From positions 23,779-87,778 of the forward strand of contig CAMBMK010000003.1 of assembly GCA_945868745.1 (NCBI GenBank): a DNA stretch of 64,000 bases, given 5' to 3'. The notes under the pieces are model-generated. The model was not told where the DNA came from. It was given only the letters and a program-made list of their open reading frames with translations, and ran no database searches. This document shows positions 35,001 through 42,951 of the stretch, one piece after another (within the stretch, counting starts at the first letter, position 1; each line of letters opens with the position of its first letter). The position numbers were made by a program, and so were the translations under genes. The DNA comes from an uncultured Bacteroidales bacterium (GTDB lineage: Bacteria; Bacteroidota; Bacteroidia; Bacteroidales; UBA932).

Positions 35001-35210
35001 GGAGTTCTCGAGCACCTTCGTGAGGTTGGTCTCGATATCGGATGCGCTGGCGCCCGGATAGGATGACATCACCATTACGATGTTGGCATCGAAGTCAGGG
35101 AACTGCGCAATCGAAGTGTTCATTAGGGAGAATACGCCGAAAATCGCAAAGGCCACGAAAATCAGGGCCGTTGTGACAGGCTTATTCACCGCTGATCTGT
35201 ATATGCTCAT
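32073..35210 (-). CDS. RND-family efflux pump permease (HAE1/AcrB type)
   Basis: The 1045-residue inner-membrane pump has 12 membrane helices and two large periplasmic loops. The proton-relay residues are in place: the paired aspartates of TM4 in AIGMVVDDAIVVLENI and the TM10 lysine in LGIVVKNGIVLIDY. The N-terminus (IYRSAVNKPVTTALIFVAFAIFGVFSL) and APERTVYVYCNPDKLQAYGLS are family-typical. It follows the adaptor gene by 19 nt. Wording such as MVVDDAIVVLENI fits the drug/amphiphile group rather than the heavy-metal group. Substrates cannot be predicted. Confidence 0.96.
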   Translation of the reverse strand: MSIYRSAVNKPVTTALIFVAFAIFGVFSLMNTSIAQFPDFDANIVMVMSSYPGASASDIETNLTKVLENSLNGVEDLKDMTSRSKENISILILEFEYGTDIDDACNNIRDKLDLVNSTLPDGASVPVLFKFSADDMPIMILTATAEESLPGLKKILDDKVTTPLARVNGVGTVSVNGAPERTVYVYCNPDKLQAYGLSISTVSNIIAAENKNIPTGSIDIGTSTYSMRVQKEFTDPSELLDVVVGMSGGNLVYLRDVATIVDGEAERSQVAYAMGVRGAQIAIQKQTGANTVNVIKGVKKKLAEIETTLPSDVKLDIVVDGSENIINTINSLIETIIITLLVVMLVVYLFLGRWRATFIIVLSIPIALLASLVYLFATGNTLNVISMSALSIAIGMVVDDAIVVLENISSHLERGEKPKEAAVHGTSEVAISVVASTLTMLCVFLPLTMISGMAGIMFKQLGWIVSIIMIVSTTAALTLVPMLCSKMLRTKAKEGKWHHIIFDPVENFLDKISVGYSRIINWAVTHRKTTIFSAFGIFVAVLVLLGPAIKTEFFPNSDGGTLQLQIELPVNTAQSVTGEFADNLYRRFIDEIPEIRQCSYSYGQADSDNALGSMRSNGTYVITMYINLGSMEERERSSAEIADIIRTDLAEYPEVQKATVTESGGMGGGSSSVSLEIYGYDFAETDAVAKAIQEKMLADPCFTQVTLSREAYAPEYQVDFDRTKLAANGLNSSTAAAAFRAAMNGTVTSYYREEGDEYDINVRYAPEFRTSVKDIENVIIYTPMGKGIRIKELGTVVESEVPPTIERKNRERMITVSGIVKTGHPLGEAVEVTQAIIRDTEIPNNISTVIGGDYENQQDMFADLIVLMVLIVILVYMVMASQFESFMSPFVIMFSVPFAFTGVILGLSVTGTALSVMAMIGLIILLGIVVKNGIVLIDYTILMRERGMNVIEASVTAARSRLRPILMTTLTTVLGMLPMALGTGEGSELWRPLGMTVCWGLTISTLVTLILIPAVYCVFASREERRTAKKNRARSLKARKQLRQA

Positions 35211-35229
35211 AATTTCAGTTCAGATTTGG

Positions 35230-36255
35230 TTATCGGATGACCTCCACCCTGTCTCCCGAGCGGAGGCTGTTCTGGCCCTTGATGACGATGTTTTCGCCTT
35301 CGCTGAGGCCTTCAAGAATCTCGAATGAGTTGCCGAAATGCACGCCGGTCTTCACTACCCTTGCGGTGACGGTGCCGTCATCGTTGAGTACAAACACATT
35401 CCTCACTGCTGAACCCTGCTGCTTGACCACGGCATCGTCAGGAACCACTATGCTGTGGTTGTCGCCGTAGCTTACGGTCACCCTCGCATACATTCCCGGC
35501 CTGAGGGCACGGTCGCTGTTGGGCACGATGACCTCGGTAAGGAAGGTGTGGGTTGTAGGGTCCATGGTAGGATAGAGCTTGTTGATGCGTCCGGTGAAAG
35601 TCCTTCCCGGGATGGCGTCAACGGTGATTGTCACCTCGTCGCCCTTCTTTACCTTGGTATAGTTGCTCTCGGTGATGCCCACAAGCAGTTTCACCGGGGT
35701 GATCTGCTGGAGCACGAAGAGAGGCTGGCTCATGGTGTACATATCGCCGCGGTCGTAGTTGCGTGCGGTGATGACTCCGCTTACCGGAGCCCTGAGGATG
35801 GTGTTCTCGAGAAGGTTACTGTATGTGGTCTTGCTGACGTTGTAGGCAAGCTCAAGCGCCTCATAGTCAGACTTTGAGATACCACCTTCACTGTAGAGGT
35901 CGCGCACGCGGCCGAGCTCGGTGGAATCGTTGGCGAGCTTGAGGCGTGTCTGCTCGAGGTTGACACGGTCCATCTCGGCAAGGATCTGCCCGGCGTTGAC
36001 AAAGTCGCCCACGTCAACATGGAGTTTCTGTATGCGGGAACCGCTCTGCGGAGCGATGTTGTTGACAACATTTGCCTGCACATTGGACTGATACACATCG
36101 GTCTGCGGCACATCCTGGGCCTGCACGGCCATAATCTTCACTTTGGAGAGCGACTCCTCCACCGGGGCGCTCTGGGTCTTGGAACCGTTTCCGCAGCCGG
36201 CAAGGCAGAGGACTGCCACGGCTGCACCCGTAATTGATTTGATTGTCTGTTTCAT
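35230..36255 (-). CDS. RND efflux periplasmic adaptor (membrane-fusion lipoprotein)
   Basis: A 341-residue lipoprotein (signal and lipobox VLCLAGC). The order is barrel-sandwich half (NIAPQSGSRIQKLHVDVGDFVNAGQILAEMD), a short coiled-coil hairpin (RVNLEQTRLKLANDSTELGRVRDLYSEGGISKSDYEAL), the second half (ILRAPVSGVITARNYDRGDMYTM) and the beta-barrel and membrane-proximal domains (VVPDDAVVKQQGSAVRNVFVLND). It links the pump to TolC. The genes are adjacent on both sides (14 and 19 nt). Confidence 0.95.
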   Translation of the reverse strand: MKQTIKSITGAAVAVLCLAGCGNGSKTQSAPVEESLSKVKIMAVQAQDVPQTDVYQSNVQANVVNNIAPQSGSRIQKLHVDVGDFVNAGQILAEMDRVNLEQTRLKLANDSTELGRVRDLYSEGGISKSDYEALELAYNVSKTTYSNLLENTILRAPVSGVITARNYDRGDMYTMSQPLFVLQQITPVKLLVGITESNYTKVKKGDEVTITVDAIPGRTFTGRINKLYPTMDPTTHTFLTEVIVPNSDRALRPGMYARVTVSYGDNHSIVVPDDAVVKQQGSAVRNVFVLNDDGTVTARVVKTGVHFGNSFEILEGLSEGENIVIKGQNSLRSGDRVEVIR

Positions 36256-36269
36256 ATACTCATCTGTTC

Positions 36270-37775
36270 TTATTTTCCGTTTGTCTGCGCAAATCCGCCC
36301 TGCAGGTCCGGGCGTCCCTCTTCGTCGAGGAAGTCATAGCCGAGGGTCTGCTCAAGCCCCGTTTTGGCCACGAGATAGTTGTAAACCGCCTGGTTTTTCT
36401 GCAGCTGGGCCTGGGTGAGGGCGAGCTGTGCATCGTTGAGGTCGGTCAGCGTGCTCTTGCCCACATTGTAGGACTTTGCCGAGATGTCATATGCCTTCTG
36501 CGCCATCTGCACGGCCTCGTCGGCGGCATAGTAGCTCTTCATGTTGGTCTCCATCGTGGTGAGGCTCTGGCGGATGGAAATCTTGAGCTGGCGCTCGGTG
36601 TTGAGCCTCTGGAGCTCGAGCTCGGTCTTCTGGACCTTTGCCTGGCGCACGTCATTGTAGCGCTTTCCGCCGGAGAAAATCGGGATGGAAAGGCTTACGC
36701 CCACGAAAGAGTAAGGGGTCCATTTGAACTCGGAGAAGTTGAAGTCATTGGTCATCGCGTACATGCTGAAGGAGAACTGCGCACCGAGGGTAGGAAGGTA
36801 GGCATACTTCTGCATCTGTACCGTCTTGGCAAGCTGCTCAGCCTGGATTGCGAGCTGGCGCATCGTGGTGTTGTTGTCAAGGTCGGCACCGCCTCCCATC
36901 ACCAGGTCACGCATCATCATTACAGGATAGTCCCCGAGGCTTCCCTCCACGTCGATATTGAGGTCGAGATCGACGCCCATCACGGCCTTGAGCTGCCACA
37001 GGGCCAAAATCACCTGGCTTTCAGCATTGTACACATTAGGAATGGCGTTGGCGACATTTGCCTTCGCGCGGATGTACTCGAGCTCCGAGGCCTTGTTGAC
37101 CCTGTATTTCTTTTCGGTCTGGCCGAAATTCTCCACGGCATTCTCATAGACATCCTTATAGACATTGAAGACCTCCTTTGCGAGGAGCACTCCGTAGTAG
37201 GCGTTCTTGACCTGGCTGACCATTTCGAGCCTTGAGGCGCGGGCCTGCTCTACGGCAAGCTCCACTGCATCGCCGGTGATTGCTATGCTTTTCCAGAGCT
37301 GCGCGTTGACAAGAGGCATGGAAGCGGTCAATCCGCCGTTGAAGGTATTCCACCTTCCGACCTCGATTCCGCCGCCCGACGGCTTTGAGGCTCCGGCATC
37401 GGCGCCAGTGCCAGCACCGGCATCGGCGCCTTCACCTTCTCCGCCTCCCGGCATCATGTCGCTCATGTCGAAATCCATATACATCACCTGCTTCTTGATG
37501 GTCCTCTGGTAGGAACCCGTCAGGTCTATGCTCGGGAAAAGGGATGCATATGTGCCCTTCCTGGCATACTGCGCCCTTTCTATCTCTTTGTCAGCCACCT
37601 TCACGGCCACGTTTTCGTTGAGGGCGATCTCAAGCGCCTGCTCAAGGGTGAGGACCACCTTGGAGGTGTCCCCGACCGGAGCGGCAGTCGTGTCCGTCCT
37701 GAACTGAGCGAAGGCAGAACCTCCGGCCACCATGGCCAGCACTGCCGCTGCAATCAAAAACTTCGTTTGTTTCAT
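36270..37775 (-). CDS. TolC-family outer-membrane efflux protein
   Basis: A 501-residue protein with signal peptide MKQTKFLIAAAVLAMVAGGSAFAQ and two TolC repeats (LTLEQALEIALNENVAVKVADKEIERAQYARKG; LTDLNDAQLALTQAQLQKNQAVYNYLVAKTGLEQTLG). Residues about 109-134 form an unusual Gly/Ala/Asp-rich insert (PGGGEGEGADAGAGTGADAG) in the first extracellular loop region. The start is preceded by a strong Shine-Dalgarno AGAAGGAGT, uncommon in this window, and by a -7 box TATATTTG (37808-37815 on the minus strand). First gene of the efflux operon. Confidence 0.95.
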   Translation of the reverse strand: MKQTKFLIAAAVLAMVAGGSAFAQFRTDTTAAPVGDTSKVVLTLEQALEIALNENVAVKVADKEIERAQYARKGTYASLFPSIDLTGSYQRTIKKQVMYMDFDMSDMMPGGGEGEGADAGAGTGADAGASKPSGGGIEVGRWNTFNGGLTASMPLVNAQLWKSIAITGDAVELAVEQARASRLEMVSQVKNAYYGVLLAKEVFNVYKDVYENAVENFGQTEKKYRVNKASELEYIRAKANVANAIPNVYNAESQVILALWQLKAVMGVDLDLNIDVEGSLGDYPVMMMRDLVMGGGADLDNNTTMRQLAIQAEQLAKTVQMQKYAYLPTLGAQFSFSMYAMTNDFNFSEFKWTPYSFVGVSLSIPIFSGGKRYNDVRQAKVQKTELELQRLNTERQLKISIRQSLTTMETNMKSYYAADEAVQMAQKAYDISAKSYNVGKSTLTDLNDAQLALTQAQLQKNQAVYNYLVAKTGLEQTLGYDFLDEEGRPDLQGGFAQTNGK

Positions 37776-37819
37776 ACTCCTTCTATTGTCGTTTTTATAG
37801 TTTCCTGCAAATATAGTAA

Positions 37820-37859
37820 ATTATCGAATCACAATAAATAATTTTTAATTTTCGATAAT
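37820..37859. promoter_or_regulatory. Inverted repeat in the tolC promoter (TetR operator candidate)
   Basis: ATTATCGAA (37820-37828) and TTCGATAAT (37851-37859) form a perfect 9-bp inverted repeat with a 22-nt AT-rich spacer. It lies just upstream of the tolC -7 box TATATTTG (37808-37815) and downstream of the tetR-like gene, where an operator for local repression would be expected. Confidence 0.5.
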
Positions 37860-37868
37860 AATTGTACA

Positions 37869-38510
37869 TCATTTGTCCACATTGCCCGCGTTCAGGCTTT
37901 CGTATCGCTCGAGTCCCTTTGCCGAGAGGAGCGACCTTACAAGCGTCATCTTGACAGTCGCCAGCAGCCTTTTCACCGACACCTTGCGGAACCCTGTCAC
38001 AATCTCCCCGCTGTTGTATTTGTCGATTCCCGTGTGCATGAGAGGAATCAGCACTATTGTCGCCTCAATGTCGAGGTCGCTCCGGATGAAGCCCTCCTCA
38101 ATCCCCCTTTCGAAGAAACTGTACATCATGTCCCTCACGGTCTTGCTCTTTTCGATGATGACCCTGCGCGAAGTATCCGGATAATACTTGTTGATTTCGT
38201 CCATCATCCGCTTGTCGGATTCCATTATCTTTTTGTTCTCCACTGCATCCAGCCAGCATTTCAGGACTTCCACCACATCCTTGTCCCTGATAAGGTTCTT
38301 CAGCATCTGGATGTTCTTCTGTATCTGGAACCTGCATACCGATGCCACAAGGTCCTCCTTCTGCGGATACAGCTGATAGAAAGTCTTTTTGGAGATCCCG
38401 ACGGCACGGCACACATCGTCGATTGTCGTCACCCTCACTCCGGACTTCCGGAACAGCCCGTCCGCTGCAAGCAGTATCGATTCTTTGGTTTCTTCAGAGG
38501 TCATAACCAT
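37869..38510 (-). CDS. TetR-family transcriptional regulator of the efflux operon
   Basis: The start is placed at the ATG at 38510 (MVMTSEETKESILLAADGLF; 213 residues), because the extra 36 residues of the track ORF are not TetR-like. The HTH is VTTIDDVCRAVGISKKTFYQLYPQKEDLV at residues about 23-51, with the usual YxLYPxKEDL recognition helix. The remaining helical domain should bind an inducer. Its 3' end is 93 nt upstream of tolC on the same strand, so it probably represses the pump operon. Upstream DNA holds several palindromes. Confidence 0.93.
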   Translation of the reverse strand: MVMTSEETKESILLAADGLFRKSGVRVTTIDDVCRAVGISKKTFYQLYPQKEDLVASVCRFQIQKNIQMLKNLIRDKDVVEVLKCWLDAVENKKIMESDKRMMDEINKYYPDTSRRVIIEKSKTVRDMMYSFFERGIEEGFIRSDLDIEATIVLIPLMHTGIDKYNSGEIVTGFRKVSVKRLLATVKMTLVRSLLSAKGLERYESLNAGNVDK

Positions 38511-38776
38511 ACATTTTTCATTCAACTCCCGCCTGCCTTCTGCAAGCGGCCCGACAATCAATGCAAAACTATTGCCAAGAAAGCCGTTCCAGGCAATTCT
38601 GAACAACTTTTTTAACAAAAATGAAAACTCAATATTTGTTCAAATATTAGCTATCTTACTGTTATTCATTATATTAAAATGTTACACGCGGAAACTTTGA
38701 AATTTTTCAAGTTTCCCGGTACCGTGACACCCTGTCACTGACGGAAGCCTCCCGCTGACGTTTTGCACCCCCGGTC
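38511..38776. other. Non-coding region upstream of tetR-like gene with three inverted repeats
   Basis: Between the TetR-like gene and lgt I see no gene. The region holds a perfect 18-bp palindrome AATATTTGTTCAAATATT (38631-38648), GAAACTT/AAGTTTC (38691-38697/38709-38715) and GTGACA-ccc-TGTCAC (38724-38738). The AT-rich 18-bp palindrome is a reasonable autoregulatory TetR operator. The others may be binding sites or hairpins. The lgt promoter follows. Confidence 0.5.
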
Positions 38777-38777
38777 T

Positions 38778-38808
38778 TTTGAGTATCTGCGGATTTTGAC
38801 TATCTTTG
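38778..38808 (+). promoter_or_regulatory. Promoter of lgt
   Basis: TTTG (38778-38781), 19-nt spacer, TATCTTTG (38801-38808). The lgt ATG follows 41 nt after the -7 box. Confidence 0.75.
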
Positions 38809-38848
38809 GAGTTTGTCCGGCACCAACTGCCGGCCAATCAGACACATT

Positions 38849-39739
38849 ATGTTCGAACTGCTTGCAATCCATTGGAATATGGATCCGGTGCTGGTCCATA
38901 TCGGCAATTTAGGTATCCGCTGGTACTCCCTGCTGTTCATCAGCGGCTTCGTGCTCGGATGGTTCATTTTCAGATATTTCTTCCGCAGGGAAGGCATCAG
39001 CGAGACACTGCTGGACCCCCTGCTTTACACGCTGCTCATCGGTACCATCGTGGGAGCGCGCCTGGGACACTGCCTCTTCTACCAGCCCGACTACTACCTG
39101 GGCAGCTGGAAGGGTTTTCTCGAGATATTCATGCCGTGGAAGGGCGGTCTTGCAAGCCACGGCGGAGCGATTGCGCTTCTGATAGCAATGTGGTGGTACG
39201 CAAGCCATTACGGCAAGAAAAATCACTTTGACTTTGTGTGGATAATGGACCACCTCGCCATAGCAACGGCATTTGCAGCCACCTTCATCCGCCTCGGAAA
39301 CCTCTGCAATTCGGAGATTTACGGATGCGAGACCTCCCTTCCGTGGGGATTCATCTTCGAGCGTAACGCCGACCCTTCAAATCCGGCAGACCCGGAATGG
39401 AACCCGCACCATCCGACGCAGCTCTACGAGGCGCTCTCCTACCTCATCCTCGGCACAATACTCATCCTCATCTACAGATTCAGGCTTGACAAGACCTTCA
39501 GGGGCACATTCATCGGCCTTTTCCTCATCGGATGCTTCGGAATGAGGTTCCTCATCGAGTTCATAAAGAATGACCAGGTGGCATTCGAGGAAGGGATGAA
39601 ATTGAATATGGGACAGCTGCTCAGCATCCCGTTCATACTGCTCGGCATCGGTTTCCTTGTCTATGCCCATGTCCGGAAGGTCCCTGCCGCGGCAGTTCAC
39701 CCGGCTCCCGCAAACTGCAGGAAGCAGGTCAAAAAGTAA
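38849..39739 (+). CDS. lgt: Prolipoprotein diacylglyceryl transferase
   Basis: Lgt adds diacylglycerol to the lipobox cysteine of lipoprotein precursors at the inner membrane; at least six lipoproteins are encoded in this window. The ATG at 38849 (MFELLAIHWNMDPVLVHIG) gives 296 residues; the track start lies ahead of it in the leader. Motifs: WYSLLFISGFVLGW, GARLGHCLFY, WKGGLASHGGAIALLIAMW and the signature RLGNLCNSEIYGCETSLPWG. Seven membrane helices are evident. The HAD-phosphatase gene follows within 6 nt. Confidence 0.96.
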   Translation: MFELLAIHWNMDPVLVHIGNLGIRWYSLLFISGFVLGWFIFRYFFRREGISETLLDPLLYTLLIGTIVGARLGHCLFYQPDYYLGSWKGFLEIFMPWKGGLASHGGAIALLIAMWWYASHYGKKNHFDFVWIMDHLAIATAFAATFIRLGNLCNSEIYGCETSLPWGFIFERNADPSNPADPEWNPHHPTQLYEALSYLILGTILILIYRFRLDKTFRGTFIGLFLIGCFGMRFLIEFIKNDQVAFEEGMKLNMGQLLSIPFILLGIGFLVYAHVRKVPAAAVHPAPANCRKQVKK

Positions 39740-39745
39740 AAGATT

Positions 39746-40531
39746 ATGGCCGGATTTGACGCCGTATTCTTCGACATTGACGGAACACTTGTTCCGTTTG
39801 GAGCCACAGGTATGCCGCAAAGCACCGTCGCGGCGCTGGATGCTCTCAGGGCACGCGGGGTAAAGGTCATCGTCAACAGCGGACGCCCTCCGATGCTCAT
39901 CAACAATCTCGGCGGTTACCCTTTCGACGGCTTCGTGTGCATGAACGGCGGTCTGCTCATCCTCGAAGGAAAGGTCGTGTGGAAGAAGCCCATCGACAGG
40001 GAGGACGCCCTCGCAGTAATCAGGATTTCGGAGGAGCTTGGAGTGTCCTGCGCGGCTTTCACGGAGGACAGCCTCATGCTCAACTTCCACAGCGAGAATG
40101 AAATACGCCTTGCAAAGGCCATCAATATAGAGTTTACCCGCATCGGCGACATCAGGGAGCTCCTCCGCGGCGGAGGGGAAATCTGCCAGTTTACGGTCTA
40201 TGCTGACGAGTCCCTTGAAAAGCATTTTCTTCCGCCGGCCACAAGGCACATCTGCTGCCCGAGGTGGAGTCCGGAGTTTATGGACATAGACCCGGACAGC
40301 ACTTCAAAGGCGGACGGCATCAGGCGCATGGCCGGGATCCTGGGTATCGATGCATCCCGGACGATGGCCTTCGGGGACGGGGGCAACGACATCAGCATGC
40401 TGAAGGCGGCAGGAGTCGGAGTGGCCATGGGCAATGCCTCCGACGATGTAAAGTCCCACGCCGCCTATGTCACCACCTCCGCCTCCGAAGACGGCATAGC
40501 CAATGCCCTGAAGCATTTCGGTCTTGTCTGA
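39746..40531 (+). CDS. Cof-type HAD-family phosphatase
   Basis: A 261-residue cytoplasmic hydrolase with HAD motif I FFDIDGTLVPFG, motif II VNSGRPP, a class IIB cap in the middle (residues about 85-185), and motifs III/IV KADGIRR and AFGDGGNDISMLKAAGVGVAMGNASDDVK. These features place it with Cof/YbjI-type sugar-phosphate or flavin-phosphate phosphatases. It is likely cotranscribed with lgt. Its substrate is unknown. A 30-bp perfect palindrome lies just downstream. Confidence 0.93.
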   Translation: MAGFDAVFFDIDGTLVPFGATGMPQSTVAALDALRARGVKVIVNSGRPPMLINNLGGYPFDGFVCMNGGLLILEGKVVWKKPIDREDALAVIRISEELGVSCAAFTEDSLMLNFHSENEIRLAKAINIEFTRIGDIRELLRGGGEICQFTVYADESLEKHFLPPATRHICCPRWSPEFMDIDPDSTSKADGIRRMAGILGIDASRTMAFGDGGNDISMLKAAGVGVAMGNASDDVKSHAAYVTTSASEDGIANALKHFGLV

Positions 40532-40564
40532 CGCCACCGGAGATCAATGTTTTTGACATTTACA

Positions 40565-40594
40565 GTACAGGCTGGCCCCGGGGCCAGCCTGTAC
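40565..40594. terminator. 30-bp perfect palindrome between convergent HAD-phosphatase and pgk genes
   Basis: GTACAGGCTGGCCCC is followed directly by its reverse complement, giving a 15-bp-arm palindrome with no loop. It sits midway between the convergent stops (40531 and 40619). The position suggests a bidirectional terminator, but neither strand has a U-tract, so the mechanism is uncertain. Confidence 0.55.
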
Positions 40595-40618
40595 CGCAAA
40601 TATGTGTTTTGACAATGA

Positions 40619-41878
40619 TTATTCTTCGCCGCGGATTGCTGCGATGCCAGGGAGAACCTTGCCTTCGATGGCCTCGAGCATTGCACCGCCGCCGGTGGAC
40701 ACATAGCTTACCTTGTCGGCGTAGCCCATCTTGGTAACGGCTGCAACGGAGTCACCGCCGCCCACGAGGGTGTAGGCACCGTTCCTGGTAGCCTCTGCGA
40801 GGTCCTCTGCAATCTGGAGGGTACCCTTTGCGAAGGTAGGGAGCTCAAATACGCCCACAGGACCGTTCCAGAGGATGGTCTTGGACTCGAGGATGATCTT
40901 CTTCCAGTTGGCGAGGGACTCGTCGGCAGCATCCATACCCTCCCAGTCCTCAGGAATGTTGTAGATGTCAAACACCTTGGTAGGGGTGTCGTTCTTGAAC
41001 TCCTGTGCGCATACGGTTGCTACGGAAAGGCTGATGTTGACGCCCTTTGCCTTTGCTTCCTCGAGGATTGCAAGTGCCTCAGGCATAAGCTCGTCCTCGT
41101 GGAGGGACATACCGATGTGACCGCCCTGGGCCTTGATGAAGGTGTATCCCATACCGCCGCCGATGATGAGGTTGTCAACCTTGCCGAGAAGGTTCTTCAG
41201 CACTGCAAGCTTGGAAGACACCTTGCTTCCGCCGATGATTGCGGTAAACGGACGCTTTGCATTCTTGAGGACGTTGTCGATGGCAACGATTTCGCCTTCC
41301 ATGAGGTAGCCGAACATCTTGTCATTCGGGAAGTATTCGGCGATGAGGGCGGTTGAGCCGTGTGCACGGTGTGCGGTGCCGAAAGCGTCGTTGATGTAGC
41401 AGTCGGCATATGAAGCGAGCTTCTTGACAAACTCCTTCTGGCTTGCCTTCACGGCCTTCTTTGCAGCTGCCTTCTCCTCATCGGTGGCATCCTCTGCAAG
41501 ACCTCTCGGCTTGCCTTCCTCCTCTGCATAGAAGCGGAGGTTTTCGAGAAGGAGAACCTCGCCCGGCTTCAGGGCAGCAGCCTGTGCGTCAGCCTTCTGG
41601 CAGTCGTCAGCAAACTGGACAGGTACTCCGAGGCACTCGGATACATGGTCCACGATGTGCTTGAGGGAGAATTTCGGGTCCACCTTCTTAGGACGTCCGA
41701 GGTGGGACATGATGATGAGGGAACCGCCTTTTTCGAGCACCTTCTTGAGGGTTGGCATGGCCCTGCGGATACGGGTGTCGTCGGTGATGTTGAAATTCTC
41801 GTCGAGCGGAACATTGAAATCTACTCTGACAATGGCTTTTTTGCCGGTAAAGTCATAAGTGTCGATGTGCTGTTGCAT
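40619..41878 (-). CDS. pgk: Phosphoglycerate kinase
   Basis: Glycolytic enzyme of 419 residues. Motifs: [79 protein letters not shown], the hinge region [21 protein letters not shown], and the nucleotide-binding [17 protein letters not shown] and [30 protein letters not shown]. All catalytic residues appear intact. A -7 box TAAATTTG lies on the minus strand at 41919-41926. PfkA is encoded 10 kb away. Confidence 0.98.
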   Translation of the reverse strand: MQQHIDTYDFTGKKAIVRVDFNVPLDENFNITDDTRIRRAMPTLKKVLEKGGSLIIMSHLGRPKKVDPKFSLKHIVDHVSECLGVPVQFADDCQKADAQAAALKPGEVLLLENLRFYAEEEGKPRGLAEDATDEEKAAAKKAVKASQKEFVKKLASYADCYINDAFGTAHRAHGSTALIAEYFPNDKMFGYLMEGEIVAIDNVLKNAKRPFTAIIGGSKVSSKLAVLKNLLGKVDNLIIGGGMGYTFIKAQGGHIGMSLHEDELMPEALAILEEAKAKGVNISLSVATVCAQEFKNDTPTKVFDIYNIPEDWEGMDAADESLANWKKIILESKTILWNGPVGVFELPTFAKGTLQIAEDLAEATRNGAYTLVGGGDSVAAVTKMGYADKVSYVSTGGGAMLEAIEGKVLPGIAAIRGEE

Positions 41879-42005
41879 TGTATTTGATTTTTATACGTAA
41901 TTTTCGCTAACCAACCTGCAAATTTAACAATTTTCGGCCAATAGAAAAATCTACAGGGGCCAATTGTCAGGAATTGAGTATCTTTGCAGTCCAATACGAC
42001 ACAAT

Positions 42006-42938
42006 ATGGCAATAGAATATCCGTCAGCGTCCTGGATGGACTACGAACTCATTGACTCGGGCAATTTCGAGAAACTGGAAAGGTTCGGGCCTTACTGCAT
42101 GGCCCGTCCCGAGCCTAAGGCATTGTGGGACAAGACCATGAGCGATGCCCAGTGGGACAGGGCCATCCACACGCGCTTCCGCCCTGGAGCCGGCTTCGGC
42201 AAGGCCGGCAAGGAGGACAGCGGCACATGGGACCGCCTCAAGAAGATGGATGACCAGTGGTACATCAGGTACAGGGGCTCGGACGGGCCGGCCTTCAGCC
42301 TCAGGCTCGGACTGACCTCGTTCAAGCATGTGGGAGTATTCCCCGAGCAGGCACCCAACTGGGAGTATATCCATGCCAACACCCGCAGGCTGTGCGAAAA
42401 GGCCAGGGCTGAAGGAAAGCCGGTCCCGAAGGTGCTCAACCTCTTTGCCTACACGGGTGCCGCATCCCTTGCCGCAAAGTCGGCCGGAGCCGATGTCACC
42501 CACCTCGACTCGGTGCGCCAGGTGGTTACCTGGGCCCGCGGCAATATGGAGCAGAGCCGCCTGGACGGGATCCGCTGGGTTGTGGAGGACGCCATGAAAT
42601 TTGCCCGCCGCGAGGCAAAAAGGGGCAATGTCTATCAGGGAATCATCCTCGACCCTCCGGCCTACGGACACGGTCCCGACGGGGAGAAATGGAAGCTGGA
42701 CGAGTGCCTTTTCGATATGCTCAGGTGCGTCTCCTCCATCCTTGCCCCGCAGGATGCCTTCATGGTGCTCAACCTCTATTCCAACGGCTATTCGGCAATG
42801 CTCGGCGAGACCCTGGTCCGCGAAGCCTTCGGCCTGAAACAGAATTCGCCGGAGGAAATATCCAGCGGCGAACTCTGTCTGAAAGACCGTTACGGCAAAA
42901 TACTGCCTCTGAGCATCTACGTGAGGCTTTCACGCTGA
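42006..42938 (+). CDS. Class I SAM-dependent methyltransferase, RlmI/RlmK-like (PF10672 type)
   Basis: The ATG at 42006 (MAIEYPSASWMDYELIDSG) gives 310 residues and follows a -7 box TATCTTTG (41979-41986) by 19 nt; the track start at 41964 would lie upstream of that box. SAM motif I is VLNLFAYTGAASLAAKSAGADVTHLD, the acidic segment is RWVVEDAMKFARREAKRG, and the catalytic motif is IILDPPAYGHGPDGEKWKL. This fits rRNA cytosine/guanine methyltransferases of the RlmI/K group, without their N-terminal PUA domain. The exact target is unknown. Confidence 0.9.
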   Translation: MAIEYPSASWMDYELIDSGNFEKLERFGPYCMARPEPKALWDKTMSDAQWDRAIHTRFRPGAGFGKAGKEDSGTWDRLKKMDDQWYIRYRGSDGPAFSLRLGLTSFKHVGVFPEQAPNWEYIHANTRRLCEKARAEGKPVPKVLNLFAYTGAASLAAKSAGADVTHLDSVRQVVTWARGNMEQSRLDGIRWVVEDAMKFARREAKRGNVYQGIILDPPAYGHGPDGEKWKLDECLFDMLRCVSSILAPQDAFMVLNLYSNGYSAMLGETLVREAFGLKQNSPEEISSGELCLKDRYGKILPLSIYVRLSR

Positions 42939-42951
42939 CGCCACCCCTTCC

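Noticed and set aside
39377-40249. 290-residue minus-strand ORF opposite lgt and the HAD phosphatase
   Set aside because: Overlaps two motif-supported genes; no features of its own.
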